A stretch of DNA of 11,479 bases. It comes from Natronohydrobacter sp. (lineage in GTDB: Bacteria > Pseudomonadota > Alphaproteobacteria > Rhodobacterales > Rhodobacteraceae). The notes beneath the pieces were generated by a model, which did not search any database, was not told the origin of the DNA, and saw nothing but the letters and a program-made list of their open reading frames with translations. A program made the position numbers and the translations under genes. Below are positions 1-6,306 of the stretch, one piece after another. How positions within the stretch are numbered: the first letter of the stretch is position 1; every line of letters begins with the position of its first letter. The stretch covers positions 1 through 11,479 of the forward strand of contig SKIM01000042.1 of assembly GCA_007116445.1 (NCBI GenBank), given 5' to 3'.

Positions 1-762
1 CAGCGCTTGTTCGGCGATGATGTAGGTCAAATAGGGCAGCGCCACGCTGATCGAGACCTGTGCGCGCGGAAAGCCTGGCATCACGGCCATCAGCGCGATC
101 GCCAGCCGTGCCAGCACCAGCCCCAGAACGATACCGCCAAAGATCAGCCAGGGGAAGATCACCAAACCGTCACGCAGGCTCGGATCCGGGACGCCGAGCA
201 TCACGAATGTCAGGAAAAAGCCGAATAATGCGATGGCGGCCGCGTCATTGAGCAGGCTTTCCCCTTCGACGATGCGGCTCAGGCGCTGGGGGGCGGCGAT
301 ATTGCGGAAAATGCTGACCACAGCGGACGGGTCCGTGGTCGAAACAATCGCCCCGATCAGCAGGCAGGCGACCAGCGGCAAGGTGGTGAAGGGCGTCAGC
401 GCATAGCCGATGATCACGGTCGAGACGACAACGGCCCCCACAGCCATCACGAGGATCGGCACCCAGTCATCGAGCATGCGCCGGGCATTGACCACCAGCG
501 CGACCTGAAACAACAAGGTGGGCAGCAGCACATAAAGAAAGACATTCGACCGGATCGGCAGTTCGAGCAAGCGGCGCAGCAGCGGATTCAGCCCGTCGCT
601 GATGTCGCTCGACAGCACATAGAGCGCCCCGGCTCCGATCAGGCCGCCCACCAGCGCAAGGCTCACAGTGAAGGGCAGGCGCATGCGTTCGGAGAGTGGC
701 TCCGAAATGCCGATCACGATGAACAGCGCTGCCAGCGCGCCAACGAATGCGATGATGTCCAT
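1..762 (-). CDS. CPA1-family Na+/H+ antiporter, N-terminal part (runs off the left edge)
   Basis: The reading frame is open from an ATG at 762 to base 1, giving the first 254 residues; the C-terminus lies outside the window. The protein is strongly hydrophobic, with many membrane segments from residue 3 onward. Around residues 139-149 it has the TDPSAV motif (D144), and around 164-174 the EGESLLNDA motif with the paired N172-D173. These are hallmarks of the CPA1 (NhaP/YjcE-type) cation:proton antiporters, which exchange cytoplasmic Na+ or K+ for external H+ in the inner membrane. The ion cannot be decided from the sequence. Some relatives carry C-terminal cytosolic regulatory domains, which could lie beyond the edge. 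The ATG precedes the first membrane helix, and the next in-frame ATG (residue 27) would delete it. There is no clear Shine-Dalgarno sequence upstream. Confidence 0.88.
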   Translation of the reverse strand, partial: MDIIAFVGALAALFIVIGISEPLSERMRLPFTVSLALVGGLIGAGALYVLSSDISDGLNPLLRRLLELPIRSNVFLYVLLPTLLFQVALVVNARRMLDDWVPILVMAVGAVVVSTVIIGYALTPFTTLPLVACLLIGAIVSTTDPSAVVSIFRNIAAPQRLSRIVEGESLLNDAAAIALFGFFLTFVMLGVPDPSLRDGLVIFPWLIFGGIVLGLVLARLAIALMAVMPGFPRAQVSISVALPYLTYIIAEQAL

Positions 763-768
763 GCGCTC

Positions 769-774
769 AGTATA
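769..774 (-). promoter_or_regulatory. Possible -10 element of the antiporter gene
   Basis: Read on the minus strand this is TATACT, close to the TATAAT consensus. It lies only 6 bases upstream of the start codon at 762, so a transcript from it would begin at or within a base or two of the ATG. No good -35 hexamer is found 16-18 bases further upstream. This is either a promoter for a leaderless mRNA or a chance match. Confidence 0.3.
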
Positions 775-811
775 GGCGAAAGCCGGGCGCAATCTATTGG
801 TTTAAGGTCAC

Positions 812-850
812 AAAAAACCGCAAGCCCGATTTTTCCGCCGCCCGCTTGCG
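812..850 (-). terminator. Intrinsic terminator of the N-formylglutamate amidohydrolase gene
   Basis: On the minus strand, CGCAAGC (850-844) can pair with GCTTGCG (825-819) in a perfect 7-bp stem around an 18-base loop. One G and six Ts (817-812) follow. The hairpin begins immediately after the stop codon at 853-851. The position and the T-run fit an intrinsic terminator; the long loop lowers confidence. Confidence 0.6.
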
Positions 851-1714
851 CTATTCGGCGGCAAGGGCTGTGTCTTGCGTCTCATCGCGGCCCAGTTCGA
901 CCAGTTCGCGGATGACCTGATCCATCAGGTTCTGGAAGGCCGGGAAGTCACGGCTTGGGCTCACCCGGCGTTCATCAAGATAGAGGCCGCGGTCGATCTC
1001 GATCTGGATCGCGTGCTGGCCGCGCGCGGGAATGCCATGGCGCTGGGTGATATAGGCCCCGGCAAAGGGTGAGTTGCGCGCCACGCGCAGCCCTGCGGCT
1101 GTGAAGATCTTGGCCACGGCTTCGGTGACCGAGGCATGGGCCGCGGCCCCGAACCGATCACCCAGGACAATGTCGGGACGCAGCGATGTATGCTGGCGAT
1201 TCATGCTCACCGCGTCACGGGGCATGGAATGCATGTCGAGCAGGATCGCACGCCCGAATCGCTCACACTGCGCACGCATGAGCGCTTCGAGCTTCGCATG
1301 ATAGGGGTGCCAGAATTCGCGCAGACGGCGTTCGGCCTCGGCGCGGGGAATCTTGCCGCGATAGATCGCGCGCCCCCCCGCCACGACGCGCGGGATCACA
1401 CCCAGTCCCGAGCTGATGCGCGGATTGAGACCGTGGGTCGGCACGCCCGCAATCAGGGCCGGGTCAAGCTCGGTCGCGTCGCGATTGTAGTCCACATAGG
1501 CGCGCGGCACGCCGCCCAGAAGGACAGGTGCCCCGGCAGGGCTGGCGGCGCGCAGGAAGCAATCGACGAACGCATCTTCTGATGAGCGCAGTGCTGTCGG
1601 CTCGAGGACAGAGGCGGCCAGCAAATCCGGTGGATAGACCCGCGCACTGTGCGGCGACGCGAAAACGACAGCGCTGCTGGGGGGTTGGGCCGGGATGAAG
1701 TCGTATGCGCGCAT
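851..1714 (-). CDS. N-formylglutamate amidohydrolase family protein
   Basis: The 287-residue product matches the N-formylglutamate amidohydrolase (FGase, HutG-type) family in length and motif order: SPHS at residues 20-23, DAFVD near 47-51, VDYNRD at 74-79, YHAKL around 138, LDMHSM at 159-164, DIVLGD at 181-186 and HAIQIEID at 234-241. The conserved His, Asp and Glu residues in these motifs are expected to hold a metal ion and carry out catalysis. The family reference reaction hydrolyses N-formyl-L-glutamate to glutamate and formate, the last step of one histidine degradation route. No other hut gene is visible here, so the true substrate is uncertain. The ATG at 1714 has an AGGA-like site close upstream and a good promoter at 1738-1765. 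The next gene downstream is the antiporter, but a terminator lies between them. Confidence 0.85.
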   Translation of the reverse strand: MRAYDFIPAQPPSSAVVFASPHSARVYPPDLLAASVLEPTALRSSEDAFVDCFLRAASPAGAPVLLGGVPRAYVDYNRDATELDPALIAGVPTHGLNPRISSGLGVIPRVVAGGRAIYRGKIPRAEAERRLREFWHPYHAKLEALMRAQCERFGRAILLDMHSMPRDAVSMNRQHTSLRPDIVLGDRFGAAAHASVTEAVAKIFTAAGLRVARNSPFAGAYITQRHGIPARGQHAIQIEIDRGLYLDERRVSPSRDFPAFQNLMDQVIRELVELGRDETQDTALAAE

Positions 1715-1737
1715 AAGTCCTGCTATATCTTTGTCCT

Positions 1738-1765
1738 ACTATAGACCATGCATTTGTCCTTGCAA
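1738..1765 (-). promoter_or_regulatory. Likely sigma-70-type promoter of the amidohydrolase gene
   Basis: On the minus strand a TTGCAA -35 hexamer (1765-1760) is followed after 16 bases by a TATAGT -10 hexamer (1743-1738). The predicted start is near 1731, giving a leader of about 17 bases before the ATG at 1714. Two copies of TTTGTCCT (plus-strand reading, 1730-1737 and 1753-1760) flank the -10 hexamer and could be operator half-sites. Confidence 0.5.
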
Positions 1766-1771
1766 AAGCCC

Positions 1772-1800
1772 TTGATCATCGCCGCGACTCCTTTTATAGG
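1772..1800 (+). promoter_or_regulatory. Likely promoter of the tRNA-Val / rpmJ transcript
   Basis: TTGATC (1772-1777) and TATAGG (1795-1800) are separated by exactly 17 bases, and the predicted start is near 1807, about 60 bases before the tRNA. It is divergent from the amidohydrolase promoter, with its -35 only a few bases from the other -35. A GC-rich hairpin at 1811-1830 falls at the start of the predicted transcript. Confidence 0.5.
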
Positions 1801-1810
1801 CATCGTAATT

Positions 1811-1840
1811 GACGCGGGACAGGCCGCGTCCCTTTTGTTT
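1811..1840 (+). other. Terminator-like hairpin in the tRNA-Val leader
   Basis: GACGCGG (1811-1817) and CCGCGTC (1824-1830) form a perfect 7-bp stem with a six-base loop, followed by CCTTTTGTTT. This looks like an intrinsic terminator, but no complete plus-strand gene lies upstream. It sits between the predicted promoter and the tRNA, so it could be an attenuator, a processing signal in the precursor, or the end of a very short RNA. Confidence 0.4.
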
Positions 1841-1865
1841 CAGGGGCGTGGCAAGACCAAAGTCA

Positions 1866-1940
<75 letters not shown>

Positions 1941-2005
1941 TTCATCCCTGCAACATGCAGGACCAACCCAAGGGGCGCATGCGCGCCGCGAACAGGAGAA
2001 GGGCC

Positions 2006-2131
2006 ATGAAGGTCAAGAATTCGCTCCGGTCGCTCAAGCAGCGTCACCGCGATTGCCAGATCGTGCGCCGCAAGGGCCGGGTCTATGTGATCAACAAGAC
2101 ACAAAAGAAATTCAAGGCGCGTCAGGGCTAA
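2006..2131 (+). CDS. rpmJ: 50S ribosomal protein L36 (zinc-free type)
   Basis: The 41-residue, very basic product begins MKVKNSLRSLKQRH, contains RRKGRVYVINKT and ends FKARQG, which is the alphaproteobacterial L36 signature. L36 is the smallest protein of the large ribosomal subunit and binds 23S rRNA. This form has only one cysteine (C17), so it lacks the zinc ribbon of the longer-known L36 type and resembles the paralogue E. coli encodes as YkgO. The ATG at 2006 is preceded by AGGAG (1994-1998) at a 7-base spacing. The frame is open further upstream through the tRNA, but that is not coding. Small stems at 1947-1961 and 1974-1987 lie between the tRNA and the gene. A strong terminator follows at 2153. 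Confidence 0.96.
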   Translation: MKVKNSLRSLKQRHRDCQIVRRKGRVYVINKTQKKFKARQG

Positions 2132-2152
2132 ACACTCTGAGTGTCGAGAAAT

Positions 2153-2188
2153 AAAAACCGCTCGGGATATCCATTCCGGGCGGTTTTT
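2153..2188 (+). terminator. Intrinsic terminator after rpmJ, probably bidirectional
   Basis: A 13-base arm, AAAAACCGCTCGG (2153-2165), pairs with CCGGGCGGTTTTT (2176-2188) with a single U-G wobble and a ten-base loop. The T-run ends the rpmJ transcript. Because the left arm starts with five As, the minus-strand transcript also ends in Ts, so the same hairpin can stop transcription of the RTX gene, whose stop codon is at 2219-2217. Confidence 0.85.
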
Positions 2189-2216
2189 GTATGCGCAAGG
2201 GCCGCGCGGGCCCCGA

Positions 2217-3187
2217 TCAGAATGCGATTGTCGGAAGCTTCGGCGGGACAGGGGGCGCGTTCACCGACAAGACCAAGCGTTCGGCGTCGGAGGCCATCTC
2301 GACCCCGTCAACCAGATCGACATTCTGCACCGTGATCGTGGAGCGGAATGTCGTGCCATCAGGGAATTCGAAATACGGCGCGATATCCACGCGCAGCGAG
2401 ATAACAGTATCGTTGCCGACGCGCGCGATTGACTCGAGCTGGACATTTTCGCTGCCCACCGGCGGCAGAACGATGAAGAGCCGGTCCTCGTTCAGGTCGA
2501 AATCGCGGATCACCACGTCGCCAATCCCCGGAAACCCGCGCTCGAGCGGGAAGGCGGGGGCAGTCTGGTCATCAATGGCGGGTCGGTCATATTCCAGCAG
2601 GAATGTATCGGCCCCGCTGCCGCCGCGAATATCCGCGAAGCCGTTGAGCACCGCGATCGTATCATCACCCGCGCCGCCGCGCAGCGTGAGCACATGCGCT
2701 TCTTCGCCAAGATAGTATGCCGCGCGATGATCACATCGTCGCCCGCGCCGCCATAAACATCCGCACCGATGCCCACGAGCGTATCATCGCCGGGGCCACC
2801 GTAGAGCGTGTTGCCAGCTGCGACATTGCTGACGATCAGATCATCCCCCGGCCCGCCGTAAATCTGCATCCCAAACTGACCAGGCAGGAGACGGTCATCG
2901 TCCAGATAGTCACTTGCAACGATGGTATCATTGCCCTCGCCGCCACGAATCTCTGCAAGCCGCGCAAAAAAAGCTTCGTCGCGGACCTCTTGCTGCGCAG
3001 CCTCGATATCGAGCGGAAAGATCTGGTCATCCCCCGCCGTGCCCTGCAGGACGAATTGCCCGTCCTCATCGCGCTCGACACGCAGTTGGTCATCCGTCTC
3101 GGTATCGTCAGATGCGGAACTGCCGTCATTGGAAACAGTCAGCGCCAAAAGTGCGCCAAGTCCCAGAAATAGAAACATGAATTCCAT
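2217..3187 (-). pseudogene. RTX-repeat calcium-binding protein, interrupted by a frameshift
   Basis: Two overlapping minus-strand frames together encode one protein. From the ATG at 3187, residues 1-156 carry an N-terminal hydrophobic segment (about 3-18) with no obvious cleavage site, an acidic linker, then glycine-aspartate nonapeptides (GTAGDDQIF, GGEGNDTIV, GGPGDDLIV, GGPGDDTLV, GGAGDDVII). Near 2719-2727 the frame breaks. The repeats resume in the -1 frame (YYLGEEAHVLTL, GGAGDDTIA, GGSGADTFL), followed by a beta-rich tail with DFDLNEDRLFIV, ending at 2217. Restoring one base gives about 323 residues. Such repeats bind Ca2+ in a parallel beta-roll; members are usually exported, but the function here is unknown. 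As written, the first frame runs on out of phase to 2510, giving a scrambled C-terminus. A TTG at 3205 is a weaker alternative start. Either the gene is recently inactivated or the base was lost in sequencing. Confidence 0.78.
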
Positions 3188-3286
3188 TGTGATCTCGTAA
3201 ATCAAAATTTCTTGAACGGTGACTCACAGGGGCGATTCGTCAATCATTAACTACGTTCGGAAGTTGTGAGGGGCAGTGGAAACGCA

Positions 3287-3315
3287 AAGAGCCCCGAGAT
3301 GTTCTCAGGGCTCTT
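3287..3315 (-). terminator. Intrinsic terminator after pnp
   Basis: AAGAGCCC (3287-3294) pairs with GGGCTCTT (3308-3315), and an inner GAGA/TCTC stem closes a three-base loop with one mismatch between the two parts. In the minus-strand transcript the stem ends in CTCTTT and then a broken T-rich run. It lies 27 bases past the pnp stop codon. It separates pnp from the RTX gene downstream. Confidence 0.72.
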
Positions 3316-3341
3316 CATCATTTGCGGCGTAGGTGCGGTGC

Positions 3342-5471
3342 TTATTCCGCCTTCTCTTCCACGATCTCTTCGCCGGTTTCCTGATTGACCATCTTCATGG
3401 CCAGACGGACCTTGCCGCGATCGTCAAAGCCCAGAAGCTTGACCTTCACTTCCTGTCCTTCCTTCAGCGCATCCGACGGATGGTTCAGGCGGCGGGATTC
3501 GATCTGGCTGACATGCACCAGCCCGTCGCGCTTGCCAAAGAAGTTCACAAACGCACCGAAATCGACCAGCTTGACGACTTTCCCGGTGTAGATCTTGCCA
3601 ACTTCCGGCTCGGCCACGATCGAATAGATCATGTCATAGGCCTTCTTGATGGCGTCCTGATCGTTCGAGGCGATCTTGATGATGCCGTCATCGTTGATAT
3701 CGACCTTCGCGCCCGAAACTTCGACGATCTCGCGGATGACCTTGCCGCCCGTCCCGATCACTTCGCGGATCTTGTCGGTCGGCACCTGCATCGTCTCGAT
3801 CTTCGGCGCATACTGGCTGAAGCCTTGCGGCGCGCTCAGCGCTTTGGACATTTCGCCCAAGATGTGCAGACGCCCGTCCTTGGCCTGTGCCAGCGCCTGT
3901 TCCATGATCTCGAAGGTGATCCCTGCGACCTTGATATCCATCTGCAGCGAGGTGATGCCGCCTTCGGTGCCCGCAACCTTGAAATCCATGTCGCCGAGGT
4001 GATCCTCGTCGCCTAGAATGTCGGTCAGCACGGCGAAGCGGCCATCATCTTCCAGGATCAGACCCATCGCGACACCCGCTACCGGCGCCTTCAGCGGCAC
4101 GCCCGCGTCCATCATCGACAGCGAGCCGCCGCAGACCGTGGCCATGGAGCTTGACCCGTTCGATTCCGTGATCTCGGAGACCATGCGGATCGTGTAGGGG
4201 AAATCGGTCGCAGCAGGCAGCACGGCCTGAAGCGCGCGCCATGCGAGCTTGCCGTGACCGATTTCGCGCCGACCCGGAGGGCCGAAACGCCCGACTTCGC
4301 CCACTGAATAGGGGGGGAAGTTGTAATGCAGCAGGAAGTTCGACTTGCTGTTGCCGGTCAGCGCGTCGATGAATTGCTCATCATCGCCGGTGCCGAGCGT
4401 GGTCACGCAAAGCGATTGCGTCTCGCCGCGCGTGAACAGCGCCGAGCCATGGGTGCGCGGCAGGATGCCGGTTTCGGCCACGATCTGACGCACGGTCTTG
4501 GTGTCGCGCCCGTCAACGCGCGGCGCGCCATTCACCACGGCGCCGCGCAGGATCGAAGCTTCGAGCTTCTTGAGCGCAGAGCCCAGATTCTCATCGGCCA
4601 GTTGCTCTTCGGTCAGCGCGGCCTTGATCGCCTCGCGGGCCTCGCCAATCGCCGCGACACGCTCTTGCTTGTCCCGCAGCGCAAAAGCCGCGCGCATCTG
4701 TGCCTCGCCTGTTGCTTTGACGGCTTCGTAGAGATCGCTGTAATTCGGCGGCTGGAAGTCGAACGGCTCTTTCGCGGCTTCTTCGGCCAGCGAGATGATC
4801 AGATCGATCACCGGCTGATAGCTTTCATGGGCGAATTTCACCGCGCCCAGCATTTCCGCCTCGGTCAGTTCATAGGCTTCCGACTCGACCATCATCACCG
4901 CGTCGCGCGTGCCTGCGACGACCAGATCGAGGCGCTGTTCGGGGTTTTCGCGCAGCTTTTCCATGTCCTGACATTCGGGGTTCAGGATGTATTCGCCATC
5001 CACATAGCCCACGCGCGCGGCGGCGATCGGCCCCATGAAAGGCACGCCGGAAATTGTCAGCGCGGCGGAGGCGGCGATCATCGCCACGACATCGGGTTCA
5101 TTGACCAGATCGTGGCTGAGCACGGTGCAGATCACCAGAACTTCGTTCTTGAACCCATCGACGAAAAGCGGGCGGATCGGACGGTCGATCAGGCGCGAGG
5201 TCAAGGTTTCCTTGTCCGTCGGGCGCGCTTCGCGTTTCAGGAACCCACCGGGGATCTTGCCTGCAGCATAGTATTTTTCAACGTAATGAACTGTCAGCGG
5301 GAAGAAATCCTGTCCCGGTTTGGCGGCCTTGGCGAAGGTCACATTGGCCATCACACTGGTTTCGCCCAGCGTGGCAATGACCGAGCCATCGGCCTGACGG
5401 GCAATCTTGCCCGTTTCCAGTGTCAGCGTCTCCTGCCCCCACTGGATTGATTTGGTAACGATATTGAACAT
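3342..5471 (-). CDS. pnp: Polynucleotide phosphorylase (polyribonucleotide nucleotidyltransferase)
   Basis: The 709-residue product has the standard PNPase length and order. The first RNase PH domain covers about 10-145 with the KIPGGFLKRE loop near 72-81. A helical domain follows, then the second RNase PH domain at about 320-465. The catalytic segment DILGDEDHLGDMDFK has D488, D494 and K498, matching E. coli D486, D492 and K494. A KH domain has its GTGG loop at 573-576, and an S1 domain begins near GKIYTGKVVKLVDFGAFV (625-642). The enzyme degrades RNA 3' to 5' with phosphate, releasing nucleoside diphosphates, and is usually a trimer and a degradosome partner. The start MFNIV at 5471 matches family N-termini. 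The frame stays open 31 codons further upstream, but those codons cover the hairpins of the leader. A GAGG lies 11 bases before the ATG. No rpsO gene precedes it. Confidence 0.97.
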   Translation of the reverse strand: MFNIVTKSIQWGQETLTLETGKIARQADGSVIATLGETSVMANVTFAKAAKPGQDFFPLTVHYVEKYYAAGKIPGGFLKREARPTDKETLTSRLIDRPIRPLFVDGFKNEVLVICTVLSHDLVNEPDVVAMIAASAALTISGVPFMGPIAAARVGYVDGEYILNPECQDMEKLRENPEQRLDLVVAGTRDAVMMVESEAYELTEAEMLGAVKFAHESYQPVIDLIISLAEEAAKEPFDFQPPNYSDLYEAVKATGEAQMRAAFALRDKQERVAAIGEAREAIKAALTEEQLADENLGSALKKLEASILRGAVVNGAPRVDGRDTKTVRQIVAETGILPRTHGSALFTRGETQSLCVTTLGTGDDEQFIDALTGNSKSNFLLHYNFPPYSVGEVGRFGPPGRREIGHGKLAWRALQAVLPAATDFPYTIRMVSEITESNGSSSMATVCGGSLSMMDAGVPLKAPVAGVAMGLILEDDGRFAVLTDILGDEDHLGDMDFKVAGTEGGITSLQMDIKVAGITFEIMEQALAQAKDGRLHILGEMSKALSAPQGFSQYAPKIETMQVPTDKIREVIGTGGKVIREIVEVSGAKVDINDDGIIKIASNDQDAIKKAYDMIYSIVAEPEVGKIYTGKVVKLVDFGAFVNFFGKRDGLVHVSQIESRRLNHPSDALKEGQEVKVKLLGFDDRGKVRLAMKMVNQETGEEIVEEKAE

Positions 5472-5488
5472 CTCTTGCGGTTCCTCAA

Positions 5489-5573
5489 GGAAAGCGCCAG
5501 CCCTCTGGCCTTTCCGGGTTTGCTGGCGGCCCCATTGCCGCCGACCCCAATCATCTAGCATCACGCCGGGGTC
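5489..5573 (-). promoter_or_regulatory. Structured 5' leader of pnp (three potential hairpins)
   Basis: Just upstream of the pnp ribosome-binding region three stems can form. At 5489-5515, GGAAAG plus GCCAG pair with CTGGC plus CTTTCC: 11 bp with one bulged C and a four-base loop. At 5525-5542, GGCGGC pairs with GCCGCC around six bases. At 5543-5573, GACCCC pairs with GGGGTC around 19 bases. In E. coli the pnp leader is a stem-loop cut by RNase III and used for autoregulation. A similar role here is inferred from position and structure only. Confidence 0.5.
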
Positions 5574-5778
5574 ATTGCGTCACGTCTCAGATGGCCGGGG
5601 CCATACAGGAAAAACACGCATAAGGAAAGCGGGAAAGCCCGGAGGATGGCTGCGCCTGCACTCAAATCCGGGTGTGAATGGTTGCGCCAACAGTTACGCT
5701 AACCCCTGTGCTTTCCTTGGTTCTGTGGTCTTGGCGGACAGGACAGTAACGATGATCCAGCGTCTGAAGGCATATAGC
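5574..5778. other. Intergenic region between pnp leader and small lipoprotein gene, nothing recognised
   Basis: Together with the leader this makes about 300 bases without a gene. It should hold the pnp promoter and the end of the lipoprotein transcript. I found no convincing -35/-10 pair, no intrinsic terminator and no small coding frame with a ribosome-binding site. In particular, no ribosomal protein S15 gene is present. Confidence 0.4.
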
Positions 5779-5973
5779 TCAGTCTTCGCTGCCCGCGACA
5801 CCTCTATAGACCATGCGCCCGGCGCCCCAGACGCCTTTGGCCGCGACCTTTGTCGTGCCAGCAGCGACGCCCACAGTGTTGTCGATCACACGTTCGGCAG
5901 TGCAGGCCGAAAGCCCCAGTGCGGCGACGGTCATTGTGACAAGAACTGTCTTGTGGAAGCGAATTGTCGTCAT
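5779..5973 (-). CDS. Small lipoprotein of unknown function
   Basis: The 64-residue product has a basic N-terminus, a hydrophobic stretch (about 10-22) and the lipobox LSAC at 21-24. It is therefore predicted to be lipidated on C24, leaving a mature chain of only 41 residues. Residue +2 after the cysteine is Thr rather than Asp, which by the E. coli sorting rule favours the outer membrane. The mature part is rich in Gly, Ala and Val with a loosely periodic pattern (GVAAG, KGVWGAG, YRGVAG) and a short acidic end. I do not recognise a named family. The ATG at 5973 has AGGA at a 7-base spacing, supporting a real gene. It lies between ahcY and pnp on the same strand, with gaps of about 300 bases on both sides, so it is probably transcribed alone. 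Confidence 0.75.
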   Translation of the reverse strand: MTTIRFHKTVLVTMTVAALGLSACTAERVIDNTVGVAAGTTKVAAKGVWGAGRMVYRGVAGSED

Positions 5974-6240
5974 TGGAGATTCCTCATCGTCTGGGAGGTG
6001 TTCGTGTATCCCGAGGTGATTCAGCGGCTCTCTGGCAGTGAAATACGCTATGGCCGCAACCCCGGTGCGATGAGGGAAGAATAATCGAAAGAGTTTTATT
6101 TGAATAACGAATAAGAAATATAGATCAGATGAGTTTTGTTTATCTATTGGCGGAGATGCGCAACTGGACGGTGCCGATCAACAGGGGTTTCCGCAACAGG
6201 TGAGCGGCTCACACGCTCCGGCCAAACAGTCTCGTGCAAG
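5974..6240. other. Intergenic region with an AT-rich tract
   Basis: Upstream of the lipoprotein gene and downstream of the ahcY terminator. It holds an AT-rich stretch at roughly 6079-6148, sharply different from the GC-rich surroundings, with GAATAA three times (6079, 6102, 6109) and GAGTTTT twice (6091, 6131). I see no coding frame with a ribosome-binding site. The promoter of the lipoprotein gene must lie here, but no clear hexamer pair stands out. Confidence 0.45.
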
Positions 6241-6272
6241 AAAAAGGCCCCATCACCAAAAGCGATGGGGCC
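6241..6272 (-). terminator. Intrinsic terminator of ahcY
   Basis: GGCCCCATC (6246-6254) and GATGGGGCC (6264-6272) form a perfect 9-bp stem with a nine-base loop. In the minus-strand transcript the stem is followed directly by five Ts (6245-6241). It begins 34 bases after the ahcY stop codon. There is no T-run on the plus strand, so it works in one direction only. Confidence 0.92.
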
Positions 6273-6306
6273 ATGTCTTGCGTCAGGCGAAGATGCAGCT
6301 GAGATG

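Noticed and set aside
4326..5450. Plus-strand frame of 374 codons opposite pnp
   Set aside because: Shadow of pnp. Its composition is biased and it has no ribosome-binding site or domain.
5472..5564. N-terminal extension of pnp by 31 codons
   Set aside because: The extension is not seen in known PNPase N-termini, overlaps strong hairpins, and the MFNIV start at 5471 gives the standard length.
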